Below, piece by piece: positions 11,101 through 21,800 of a stretch of DNA of 64,000 nt. The translations under genes and the position numbers were made by a program. Below the pieces are notes generated by a model. That model saw only the letters and a list, made by a program, of their open reading frames with translations, was not told the DNA's origin and did no database searches. Positions within the stretch are counted from its first letter, which is position 1. Each line of letters starts with the position of its first letter. This DNA is from Nymphaea colorata (taxonomy: Eukaryota > Streptophyta > Magnoliopsida > Nymphaeales > Nymphaeaceae): positions 19,596,581 to 19,660,580 of the forward strand of contig NC_045147.1 in NCBI RefSeq assembly GCF_008831285.2, read 5' to 3'.

Positions 11101-12466
11101 ATATAAAGCTCGTCTGGTTGCAAAGGGGTTCAGCCAGAAGTATGGGATTGACTATCTTGAGACCTTTGCCCCTGTTGCAAAATTGAAGACCGTGAGGGTT
11201 ATTCTTGCTCTTGCTGTGCACAGGAAGTGGCGCATGGACCAGCTTGATGTTAAAAATGCATTCTTGAACGGCCATTTGGAGGAAGAAGTCTATATGAGCA
11301 TGCCTCCCGGGTATGTTCAAGAGGGAAAATGTTGTCACCTCAAGAAAGCTTTGTATGGCTTGAAGCAGTCACCGAGAGCTTGGTTTGAGAGACTAAGGAT
11401 CGTCATGAAGTCTACTGGGTACAAGCAAGGAAATGGAGATCATACCCTATTCATAAAGCAGAGAGATGGTCTGGTGAGTCTTCTCCTTGTCTACGTTGAT
11501 GATATGATTGTCACTGGCAGTGATGAGGAAGAAAACAAGAAGATGAAGGAGAGATTAGCTAAAGAATTCGACCTCAAGGATCTGGGTAAACTGAGATACT
11601 TTCTGGGGATAGAGATTGCTCGATCAGAGACAGGGCTGGTTATGAATCAAAGGAAGTACACTCTTGACTTACTAAAGGAGACAGGTAAACTTGGTTGTCG
11701 GCCCTATCTTACTCCTATGGAATCGGGGACTAAGATAAGTATCAAGACAGGCACTATTCTGGATGAGGAAGGAAAAGGGCGATATCAGAGGTTAGTAGGT
11801 AAGCTTATCTATCTTACTCTTACTCGCCCTGATATCACGTATGCGGTAAATGTGCTAAGTCAATTTATGCATGCTCCCACGGATTGTCACTGGAAGAGTG
11901 CAGAAAGAGTGTTGGGATATCTAAAGAATGACCCAGGAAAAGGACTGCTGTATACTCGACAAGACAAACTTACTATTGAGGGCTACTCAGATGCAGATTG
12001 GGCAGGTTGCACTGACACAAGGAGGTCCACTACAGGGTATTGTATTTTTCTTGGAGGTAACCTAGTTGTTTGGAGAAGCAAGAGGCAAGAAGTGTGTTCG
12101 AGGTCTAGTGCTGAGGCTGAGTACAGGGCTGTTGCAATGGGAGTTACAGAGATGCTGTGGCTGAAGATCCTTTTGACTGATATTGGTGTGGAACTGGAAG
12201 ATAAAATGAAGATGTACTGTGACAACAAGTCTGCGATTAATCTTGCCAATAATCCAGTTCTACATGACAGGACCAAACATGTGGAGATTGACCGTCACTT
12301 TATCCGGGAACGCATTGACTCAAAGGAGCTGATTCTGCCATATATGAAGTCTGAAGATCAAGTTGCAGACGTCCTAACTAAAGGGCTTTGTACTTCTTCA
12401 TTCGAAAAAAATGTTAGCAAGCTCGGCATGTTTGACATGTATGCCAAGCTTGAGGGGGAGTGTTAG
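8156..12466 (+). CDS. Copia-1 gag-pol polyprotein
   Basis: A 1,436-residue frame from ATG (8156) to TAG (12464-12466). The frame also opens ten codons upstream at a GTG, which I do not use. From the N-terminus it has a Copia-type gag, a CCHC zinc knuckle (residues ~251-264, C-x2-C-x4-H-x4-C), aspartic protease (DSGA, D354), and integrase with an HHCC-type zinc region (~488 onward). Integrase catalytic residues D549, D612 and E648 show the D,D-35-E spacing. Reverse transcriptase follows (YVDD, 1113-1116), then RNase H (SDADW near 1279; SSAEAEYRA further on). No internal stop or frameshift is visible. The last codon and the stop lie inside the 3' LTR and the purine tract overlaps the preceding codons. 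It makes the virus-like particle proteins and enzymes for retrotransposition. The Copia lineage is not assigned. Confidence 0.96.
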   Translation: MADVMGTQKDAVLDAGSASKTENVPIQVTSIRLTKDNYLSWSAALEIGITSRGRLSYITGDKPAPIKSDPQWATWALEDSQVKVWIISSVSSDIQPLILRKPTSFDMWTVLAKMYGRKKRHLRTYQIKRSIYSLTQGDLSVAAFYAALKTKWEELDYHVTDEWKCGSDHSLYWEKEWMDRTFLFLGGLRDEFESIRSQILNGDEIPGIEEVYARVESEEQRRQVMHLDTGHGPSAFVSRASGTGQRPARHCTHCNKLGHSVDFCWDLHPEKRLVRGRPPSGKRSPSVSDSSQSNSSSGAKSKLSPAQLKELQAYISRLSTTPEESSTSEGAQLAQALVASTDQGNPSLGDWIVDSGATHHMTGDSKLFQEYQLSSGKQRVSMADGSSISVAGKGSLSLLNKYRLHNALHVPNIPVNLLSVSSITKELNCNLIFSADHCSLQDLVTGKKIGIGSVTDGLYRLPVQVASALISATSGHLSGVNDRSTVLRWHERLGHLPFQLIKKLFPHLFASVSIDSFACEVCQLAKHVRASYPISLNKTTHPFALVHSDVWGPSGVPTCGGCHYFLTLIDDYSRCTFVYLLRDRSQVPAVVKNFVAFVETQFHTTVQAFRTDNAREYVSQSLDAFLKGKGIVHETSCSYTPPQNGIAERKNRHLLNVTRAIMFQRHVPKRYWGDALLTSAHLINRMPTRVLDGQSPYSTLWPTQNPWPLTPRVFGCSCFVHNHSPTLKKLDPRSIKGVFLGYSSTQKGYKCVDPTTSKVYVSRDVTFHEHESYFPVNPLQGECIGHKGEEYSSNQLIQFMEFLDYKVSPSVIDTVTVSNEKGSYMEGVTVDAQPTVARDHLFGQVYVRKEKATVEDVGDEDRTNPNPVISLDDPSPSNGELPIALRKGTRSCTSHPIQRFVSYAKLSTNYKCFITTLSKVVIPRSVDDAKDDPKWLHAMTEEMGALAKNKTWEVVDIPKGTHLVGSKWVYNVKYKPDGTVDRYKARLVAKGFSQKYGIDYLETFAPVAKLKTVRVILALAVHRKWRMDQLDVKNAFLNGHLEEEVYMSMPPGYVQEGKCCHLKKALYGLKQSPRAWFERLRIVMKSTGYKQGNGDHTLFIKQRDGLVSLLLVYVDDMIVTGSDEEENKKMKERLAKEFDLKDLGKLRYFLGIEIARSETGLVMNQRKYTLDLLKETGKLGCRPYLTPMESGTKISIKTGTILDEEGKGRYQRLVGKLIYLTLTRPDITYAVNVLSQFMHAPTDCHWKSAERVLGYLKNDPGKGLLYTRQDKLTIEGYSDADWAGCTDTRRSTTGYCIFLGGNLVVWRSKRQEVCSRSSAEAEYRAVAMGVTEMLWLKILLTDIGVELEDKMKMYCDNKSAINLANNPVLHDRTKHVEIDRHFIRERIDSKELILPYMKSEDQVADVLTKGLCTSSFEKNVSKLGMFDMYAKLEGEC

Positions 12467-12745
12467 AATATGTTGTTGTGGGAACCGGGTCCATATCTGG
12501 ACCCGGTTCTATGGGGCGCGGGTACCGAGGCGAGCTCGGTACCCTAGGCGGCTTCTCCTCTCTCCCTCTATATATTGTCCTTATGTGTAAGTGTTGAATT
12601 GTGTGGAATAACATTTTCTCTCTCCTAGGGTTGCGGTTGTGCACCTAGGTTAGAGCTTCTCCGTGGTTTTTCACCTCTCTTTGAGGTTTTCCACGTATAT
12701 TGTGTGTTCCTTCTCTTTCTCTCCATCTTGGTGTGTGTTTCTACA
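12461..12745 (+). repeat. Copia-1 3' LTR
   Basis: A 285-bp direct repeat of 7470-7754, with no difference found on reading. It directly follows the polypurine tract gagggggag (12452-12460), which primes plus-strand synthesis. Confidence 0.95.
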
Positions 12746-14805
12746 CTCTCAAAATGAGAAGATCACATATCATTTACACCACATAATGTGAGCGCACTTG
12801 TCTAGTATTGCATGTTTTTCATTGACTTTCCTTTTGTCTTACGCATAACCTCCTAAAACTGACCATTATAGCAGTGCATCTAATAGGCCATGCATTGGTC
12901 GTGTCAACCAATCACACATTTATTTCAATTGCATCCAATTGGCATTAACAACTTGATCGTTGACATGTTGCTTCATCAAGATTTTACAGCAGTTCTCAAG
13001 TCTCACAGAACTGTTTTCCATTCTGCTGTACGGGGTTCATCGTATCATTTGCGCTCAAAATGAGATGATTACATAACATTTACATCAAATCTCTTGACTG
13101 CATTTGCCTAATATTGTTTGCTTTTCATTGACTTTTCTTTTGTCCTAAGCATAACCTCCTAAAAGCGACCATTATAGCAATGCATCTACTTGGTCATGCG
13201 TTGGTCGTGACAACCCGTCAACCAATTTTTTCAATTGCACCTAATTGGTTAAAAAGTTCCGCATGTTGTTTCATCAAGAACCTATAGCAGTCTCAGGCCT
13301 CACAAGACGCATTCTCTTTTGTTGTACGGGGTTCCTCATATCTTTTGCGCTCAAAATTAGACGATCATATATCATTTACATCACATCCCTTGAGCGCAAT
13401 TGTCAAGCATTGCATGTTGTTTATTGGCTTTCCTTTTGTCTTACGCATAACCTCATAAAACTGAGCATTATAGCAATCAATCTAGTTGGTCATGCATTGG
13501 TCGTGTCAACCAGTTAGCTATTTATTTCAATTGCATCTAATTGACATTTTTAACTTGATGTTCCGCATCTTGCTTCATCAAGATCCTAGAGCAGTTCCCA
13601 AATGAGACTATCACATATCATTTACATCACATCCCTGAACGTACTTTTCTAGTGTTGCATGCTTTTCATTGACAATCCTTTTGTCTTACACATAAACTCT
13701 TAAAACTGACCATTACACCAATGCATCTAGTTGGCCATGCATTGGTCGTGTCAACGAGTCAACCATTTGATTCAATTGCATCTAATTGAGATATTTTTAA
13801 CTTGATGGTGCGCATGTTGCTTCATCAAGATCCTATAGCAGTTCCAAAGTCTCACAAAACTGCTTTCCCTTTAGTTGAACGGGGTTCGTCGTATCTTTTT
13901 TGTTCAAAATGAGATGATCACATATCATTTACAACACATCCATTGGCACACTTGTCTAGTATTGCATGTTTATCTCTTGACTTTCCTTTTGCCTTACGCA
14001 TAACCTCCTAAAACTGACCATTATACCAATGCATCTAGTTGGTCATGCATTGGTCGTGTCAACCGGTTAGCTATTTATTTCAATTGCATTTAATTGACAT
14101 TTTTAACTTGATGTTCCGCATCTTGCTTCATCAAGATCCTAGAGCAGTTCTCAGGTCTCACAAGACTGCTTTCCCTTTGGTTGTACGGGGTTCATCGTAT
14201 CTTTTGCGCTCAAAAGGAGACTATTACATATCATTTACATCATATTCCCTGAACGCACTTTTCTAGTGTTGCATGCTTTTCATTGACTATCCTTTTGCCT
14301 TACACATAACCTCTTAAAACTGACCATTATACCAATGCATCTAGTTGGCCATGCATTGGTCGTGTCAACGAGTCAGCCATTTATTTCAATTGCATCTAAT
14401 TCAGATATTCTCAACTTGATGGTGCGCATGTTGCTTCATCAAGATCCTATAGCAGTTCCGAGGTCTGACAAAACTGTTTTCCCTTTTGTTGCACGGGGTT
14501 CATCGTAACATTTACACTCAAAATGAGACTATCACATATCATTTACATCACATCCCCAGAACGTACTTTTCTAGTGTTGCATGCTTTTCATTGACTATCC
14601 TTTTGTCTTACACATAACTTTTAAAACTGACCATTATACCAATGCATCTAGTTGGCCATGCATTGGTCGTTTCAACGAGTCAGCCATTATTTCAATGGCA
14701 GATAATTGAGATATTTTTAACTTGATGGTGCGCATGTTGCTTCATGAAGATCCTATATCAGTTCCGAGGTCTCACAAAACTGTTTTCCCTTTTGTTGCAC
14801 GGGGT

Positions 14806-15455
14806 TATCATGATACAATTTTCGGGCGTCCTGTGAGTGGTCTCCAAAGCATCCCAACAAACAAGTTCAAAAGACATGAGTAATGTGAAAATGATCTTTG
14901 TCCGTGGAACAAAGATAACAATCTTCCATGTACAATTATAACGTACGAAATATCCAATACAAAATCTTGCAATAGGAGACATCAAAGATAATTTTCCAAG
15001 GTTAAAATATCCAAACTTGATCCAAATATTTATATCAATCTTCTTGACGACATTGTCCAAAGAACAATTGAGTATCATAAATTGCTCACATAGTATACGT
15101 CACTTTGCCTAAAATCGTCAACAATCAACTTCCCGAACCGCCAGTCATACATCCAACATTTATTCGATGACAAACAATTTCATACCAATGATACACGATG
15201 TAATATTGGGACTTTGGATCAGAGGCCTGACCTGACCCGAATAAGCTGTTGAGCTCAAATTTAAAATCTCGGTTTGAATAAGGGGTCTAATCTGATTTGT
15301 CTTAGGTGTTGGATTTTTATTTGGGACCATAATTTGGGTTAGAGGCTGAATCTGATTCAATTAAGATGTTGAATTTGGATCAGAGGTCTCATATGATCCT
15401 GTATAGATACTGGAACTCAGGTCATGGGTCCGGACTGGTGGTCTCATCTGTGTCC
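14806..15455. repeat. Partial R2 block inside the R1 array (block 4)
   Basis: This is the copy of block 2 at offset 9,148 bp, but with its right side complete. It exits to R1 at the same cctaaaactgactattat junction seen in block 1. Confidence 0.8.
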
Positions 15456-16362
15456 TAAAACTGACTATTATACCAATGCATCTAATTGGTCGTGTCAACC
15501 AGTCAGCTACTTATTTCAATTGATCTAATTGACATTAATAACTTGATGGCAGGCATGTTGTTTCACCAAGATCTTAGAGCAGTTCTCAGGTCTCGCAGGA
15601 CTGCTTTTCCGTTTGTTGTACGAGGTTTATCGTATCTTTTGCACTCAAAATGAAACGATCACATGTCATTTACATCTCTTGACTTTCCTTTTGTCCTACG
15701 CATAACCTCCTAAAACCGACCATTATAGCAATGCATCTAGTAGGTCACGCATTGGTCGTGTTAACCAGTCAACCATTTATTTCAATTGCATCAAATTGAC
15801 ATTTTTAGTTTGGTGGCGCGCATTTTGCTTGATCAAGATCCTAGAGCAGTTCCATGGTCTCACAGGACTGATTTCCCATTTGTTGAACGGGATTCATCGT
15901 CTCTTTTCAGCTCAAAATGAGAAGATCACATATCATTTACATCACATAATGTGAGCGCAGTTGTCTAGTATTGCATGTTTTTCATTGACTTTCCTTTTGT
16001 CTTATGCATAACCTCCTAAAACTGACCATTATAGCAGTGCATCTAATAGGCCATGCATTGGTCGTGTTAAACAATCACACATTTATTTCAATTGCATCTA
16101 ATTGACATTAACAACTTGATGGTTGACATGTTGCTTCATCAAGATTTTAGAGCAGTTCTCAAGTCTCACAGGGCTGTTTTCCATTCTGTTGTAAGGGGTT
16201 CATCGTATCATCTGCACTCAAAATGAGATGATCACATAACATGTACATCAAATCTCTATTGCTAGTTTTTCAATGACTTTCCTTTTGTCCTACGCATAAC
16301 CTCCTAAAACTGACCATTATACCAATGCATCTAGTTGGTCATGCATTGGTCGTGGCAACCTG

Positions 16363-18620
16363 TCAACCATTTATTTCAATTGCATCTAATTGACATCTTT
16401 AGCTTGATGTTCCGCATGTTGCTTCATCAAGATCCTATAGCAGTCTCAGGCCTCACAAGACGCATTCTCTTTTGTTGTACGGGGTTCCTCATATCTTTTG
16501 CGCTCAAAATTAGACGATCATATATCATTTACATCACATCCCTTGAGCGCAATTGTCAAGCATTGCATGTTGTTTATTGGCTTTCCTTTTGTCTTACGCA
16601 TAACCTCATAAAACTGACCATTATAGCAATGCATCTAGTTGATCATGCATTGGTCGTGTCAACCAGTCAGGTATTTATTTCAATTGCATCTAACTGACAT
16701 TTTTAACTTGATGTTCCGCATCTTGCTTCATCAAGATCCTAGAAAAGTTCCCAGGTCACACAAGACTGTTTTCCGTTTTGTTGTGCGGAGTTCATCATAT
16801 CTTTTGTGCTTAAAATGAGGCTATCACATATCATTTACATCATATCCACTGAACGTACTTTTCTAGTGTTGCATTCTTTTCATTGACTATCCTTTTGTCT
16901 TACACATAACCTCCTAAAACTGACCATTATACCAATGCATTTAGTTGGCCATGCATTGGTGCGCATGTTGCTTCATCAAGATCCTATAGCAGTTCCGAGG
17001 TCTCACAAAACTGCGTTCCCTTTAGTTGAACGGGGTTCATCGTATCTTTTGTGTTCAAAATGAGATGATCACAGATCATTTACAACACATCCCTTGGCAC
17101 ACTTGTCCAGTATTGCATGTTTATCTCTTGACTTTTCTTTTGTCTTACGCATAACCTCCTAAAACTGAACATTATACCAATGCATCTAGTTGGCCAAGCA
17201 TTGGTCGTTGTCAACCAGTTAGCTATTTATTTCAATTGCATTTAATTGACATTTTTAACTTGATGTTCCACATATTGCTTCATCAAGATCCTAGAGCAGT
17301 TCTCAGGTCTCACAAGACTGCTTTCCCTTTTGTTGTACGAGGTTCATCGTATCTTGTGCGCTCAAAATGAGACTATCATATATCATTTACATTATATCCC
17401 CTGAACATACTTTTCTAGTGTTGCATGCATTTCATTGACTATCCTTTTGTCTTACACGTAACCTCCTAAAACTGGAAATTATACCAATGCATCTAGTTGG
17501 CCATGCATTGGTCGTGTCAACGAGTCAGCCATTTATTTCAATTGCATCTAATTGAGATATTTTTAACTTGACGGTGCGCATGTTGCTTCACCAAGATCCT
17601 ATAGCAGTTTCGAGGTCTCACAAAACTGTTTTCCTTTTGTTGTACGGGGTTCATCGTATCTTTTGCGCTCAAAATGAGACTATCACATATCATTTACATC
17701 ATATCCGCCGAACGTACTTTTCTAGTGTTGCATGTTTTTCATTGACTCTCCTTTCGTCTTACACATAACCTCCTAAAACTAACCATTATACCAATGCATC
17801 TCGTTGGCCATGCATTGGTCTTGTCAACGAGTTAGCCATTTATTTCAATTGCATCTAATTGAGATATTTTTAACTTGATGGTGCGCATGTTGCTTCATCA
17901 AGATCCTATAGCAGTTCTGAGGTCTCACAAAACTGTTTTCCCTTTCGTTGTATGGGGTTCATCATAGCTTTTGCTATCAAAATGAGACTATCACATCTAT
18001 CATTTACATCACATCCCCTGAACGTACTTTTCTAGTGTTGCATGCTTTTCATTGACTATCCTTTTGTCTTAGACATAGCTCCTAAAACTGACCATTATAC
18101 CAATGCATCTAGTTGGCCATACATTGGTTGTGTCAATGAGTCAGCCATTTATTTCAATTGCATCTAATTGAGATATTTTTAACTTGACGTTCTGCATCTT
18201 TCTTCATCAAGATCCTAGAGCAGTTCTCAGGTCTCACAAGACTGCTTTCCCTTTTGTTGTACGGGGTTCATCGTATCTTTTGCGCTCAAAATGAGACTAT
18301 CACGTATCATTTACATCATATCCCCTGAACGCACTTTTCTAGTGTTGCATGCTTTTCATTGACTATCCTTTTGCCTTACACATAACCTCCTAAAACTGAC
18401 CATTATACCAATGCATCTAGTTGGCCATGCATTGGTCGTGTCAACGAGTCAGCCATTTATTTTAATTGCATCTAATTCAGATATTTTTAACTTGATGGTG
18501 CGCATGTTGCTTCATCAAGATCCTATAGCAGTTCCGTGGTCTTACAAAACTGTTTTCCCTTTTGTTGAACGGGGTTCATCCTATCTTTTGCACTCAAAAT
18601 GAGACTATCACATATCATTT
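16363..18620. repeat. Segmental duplication A, right copy
   Basis: This is the partner of 1-2258 and contains the same series of R1 monomers in the same order, including the same shortened monomer near 16965 (602 in the left copy). Sharing of individual deletions shows that a block of eight or so monomers was copied together rather than monomer by monomer. Confidence 0.85.
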
Positions 18621-18889
18621 ACATCACATCCCCTGAACGTACTTTTCTTGTGTTCCATGCTTTTCATTGACTATCCTTTTGTCTTACACATAACTCCTAA
18701 AACTGACCATTATACCAATGCATCTAGTTGGCCATGCATTGGTCGTGTCAACGAGTCAGCCATTTATTTCAATTGCATCTAATTGAGATATTTTTAAATT
18801 GATGATGCGCATGTTGCTTCATCAAGTTCCTATAGCAGTTCCGAGGTCTCACAAAACTGTTTTCCCTTTTGTTGCACGAGGTTTATCAT

Positions 18890-21800
18890 GATACAATTTT
18901 CGGGCATCCTGTGAGTGGTCTCCAAAGCATCCAAAGGACATGAGTAATATTAAAATGACCTTTGTCCGTGGAACAAAGATTACAATCTTCCATGTACAAT
19001 TACAACGTACGAAATACCCAATACAAAATCTTGCAATAGGAGACATCAAAGATAATTTTCCAAGGTTGAAATATCCAAATTTGATCCAAATATTTATATC
19101 AATCTTCTTGACGACATTGACCAAAGAACAATTGAATATCATAAATTGTTCACATAGTATACGTCACTTTGTCTAAAATCGTCAACAATCAACTTCCCGA
19201 ACCGCTAGTCATACATCCAACATTTATTTGATGACAAACAATTTCATACCAATGATACACGATGTCATATTGGGACTTTGGATCAGAGGTCTGACCTGAC
19301 CCGGATAAGCTGTTGAGCTCAAATTTAAAATCTTGGTTTGAATCAGGGGTCTAATCTGATTCGTCTTACGTGTTGGATTTTGATTTGGGATCATGATTTG
19401 GGTTAGAGGCTGAATCTGATTCAATTAAGATGTTGAATTTGGATGAAAGGTCTCATATGATCATGTATAGATGTTGGAACTCAGATCATGGGTCCGGACC
19501 AAAGGTCTCATCTGTCCGGCTTTAGGTGTTTGCAACTAGAGTCTAGATCACAGGTCTAATATGATTTTATTTAGATGTTGTACTTGGGTTTGGATTTATG
19601 TCTATGATCTCAATGTACAATCCACTTTTTAGCATCGTGTCGGCGATCTCCTAAGCTTCCCAATAAACAAGTTGAAAGGTCACAAGTAATTAAAATGATC
19701 ATTGTCCCAACGATAAAGATTTTAATTTTCGATGCACATTCAATGGATATGAAATATTCAATACAAAATCTTTGAATGGGGAGCATCAAAGATAATTATC
19801 CAACTTTGGGATATCATAATCCATGATTCAAATATTCATATCAATCTTCTTGGCAAAATAATTCAAAGAATCATTGAAGATCACAAAATGTTCATATAGT
19901 ATAGTCCTCCTTTTCTAAAATAGTCCACAATCAACTTCTCGAACCATCAATCATACGTCCAACATTTATTTGATGAGAAAGAATATCATAGAAATGATAG
20001 AAGATGTCAAATGGGAATTTGGATCAGAGGTCTGATCTGACCCGGAGAAGGTGTTGAACTTGGATTTAACATCTTGGTATGAATCAGAAGTCTAATCCAA
20101 TCCGGCATAAGTGTTGGACTTTGGTTTGGGATCAATGATTTGAATAAGACGCTTAACCTGATTCATATCTTGGGCCTGGACCAGAGGTCTTATCTGTCCG
20201 CCTTTAGGTGTTGGATTTGGATTTTGCAACAAGAGTGGAAATCACAAGTCTAATATGATCGCATTTAAATGTTGTGCTTGATTTGCATTTATGTATAGGA
20301 TCGGGATCTACGATAAACTTTTTGGGCATCCTCTGAGTGATCTCCAAAGCATCCCAATAGACAAGTTGAAAGGACATGAGTAATGTAAAAATGATCTTTG
20401 TCCAATGGACAAAGATTTCAATCTTCCATGTACAATTATAACACATCAAATATTCAATACAAAATTTTACAACGGGAGACATCAAAGGTAATTTTCCAAG
20501 GTTGAAATATCCAAATTTGATCCAAATATTTATATCAATCTTCTTGACGACATTGTCCAAAGAACAATTGAATATCATTAATTGTTCACATATATACATC
20601 ATTTCGTCTAAAATTGTCAACAATCAACTTCTCAAACCACCAGTCATACATCCAACATTTATTTGATGACAAACAATATCATACCAATGATACACGATGT
20701 CATATTGGGACTTTGGATCAGAGGTCTGACCTGACCCGGATAAGCCGTTGAGCTCAAATTTAAAATCTCGGTTTGAATCAGGAGTCTAATCTAATTTGTC
20801 TTAGGTGTTCGATTTTGATTTGGGACAAATGATTTGGATTAGAGGTTGAATCTGACTCAATTAAGATGTTGAATTTGGATCAAGGGTCTCATCTGATCCG
20901 TGGTATAGATGTTGAAACATAGGTCTTATCTGTCCGGCTTTAGGTGTTTGCAACTAGAGTCTAGATCACAGGTCTAATATGATCTTATTTAGATGTTGTA
21001 CTTGGGTTTGGATTTATGTCAATGATCGCGATCTACAATCCACTTTTTTGCATCGTGTGGGCGATCTCTTAAGTTTCCCAATAAACAAGTTCAAAGGTCA
21101 TAAGTAATGAAAATGATCATTGTGCCAAAGATAAGGATTTTAATTTTCCATGCACATTTATTACACATGAAATATTCAATACAAAATCTATGAATGAGGA
21201 ACATCAAAGGTAATTATCCAACTTTGGGATCTCCTAATCCATGATTCAAATATTTATATGAATCTTCTTGGCAAAATAATCCAAAGAATCATTGCAGATC
21301 ACAAACTGTTCATTAGTATGCTTCTCCTTTTCTAAAATAGTCCACAATCAACTTCTTGAACCGTCAGTCATACGTTCAACATTTATTTGATGAGAAAGAA
21401 TATCATAGAAATGATAGAAGATGTCAAATGGGAATTTGGATCAGAGGTCTGATCTGACCCGGAGAAGGTGTTGAACTCGGATTTAACATCTCGATATGAA
21501 TCAGAAGTCTAATCCAATCTGGCATAAGTGTTGGATTTTGGTTTGGGATCAATGATTTGAATAAGACGCTTAACCTGATTCATATCTTGGGCATGGACCA
21601 GAGGTCTTATATGTCTGCCTTTAGGTGTTGGATTTGGATTTTGCAACAAGTGTGTAAATCACGTCTAATATGATCGCATTTAAATGTTGTGCTTCGATTT
21701 GCATTTAAGTATAGGATCGGGATCTACGTTACACTTTTCGAGCATCCTGTGAGTGATCTCCAAAGCATCCCAATAAACAAGTTGAAAAGACATGAGTAAT

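Larger units (their letters stand above)
7470..12745 (+). mobile_element. Copia-1, complete young Ty1/Copia LTR retrotransposon
   Basis: The element is 5,276 bp long, with 285-bp LTRs at both ends (7470-7754 and 12461-12745) that I find identical on reading. Each LTR begins TG and ends CA. The 5-bp target duplication ctctc lies at 7465-7469 and 12746-12750. A primer-binding site (tggtatcagagc), one long polyprotein frame and a purine tract (gagggggag, 12452-12460) are all present in the right order. The order protease, integrase, reverse transcriptase, RNase H identifies Ty1/Copia. With identical LTRs and an uninterrupted frame the element is recent and may still be autonomous. Confidence 0.97.
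6229..15376. repeat. 3.9-kb tandem duplication, copy 2, split by Copia-1
   Basis: After removal of Copia-1 (7470-12745) and one target duplication, this is a near-identical second copy of 2319-6228. The offset is 3,910 bp to about 7030, 3,856 bp after a ~54-bp deletion, then 9,137 and 9,148 bp beyond the transposon. The end at ~15376 is approximate: there the sequence runs on into R2 instead of the junction seen at 6228. Confidence 0.8.
1..18889. repeat. R1 satellite array, ~308-bp monomer
   Basis: The anchor word gttgcttcatcaagat recurs about 40 times, for example near 910, 1216, 1524, 1830 and 2140, giving a 305-310 bp spacing; some monomers are shortened to ~245-270 bp by internal deletion. 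The array is interrupted by partial R2 blocks and by Copia-1. Two monomer flavours are visible: one reads aattgagatatttttaac with cctatagcag, the other aattgacatttttaac with cctagagcag. The short reading frames on both strands here are repeated copies of the same non-coding monomer and match no protein family I know. I infer a satellite or subtelomeric-type repeat; its chromosomal position cannot be seen. Confidence 0.9.
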
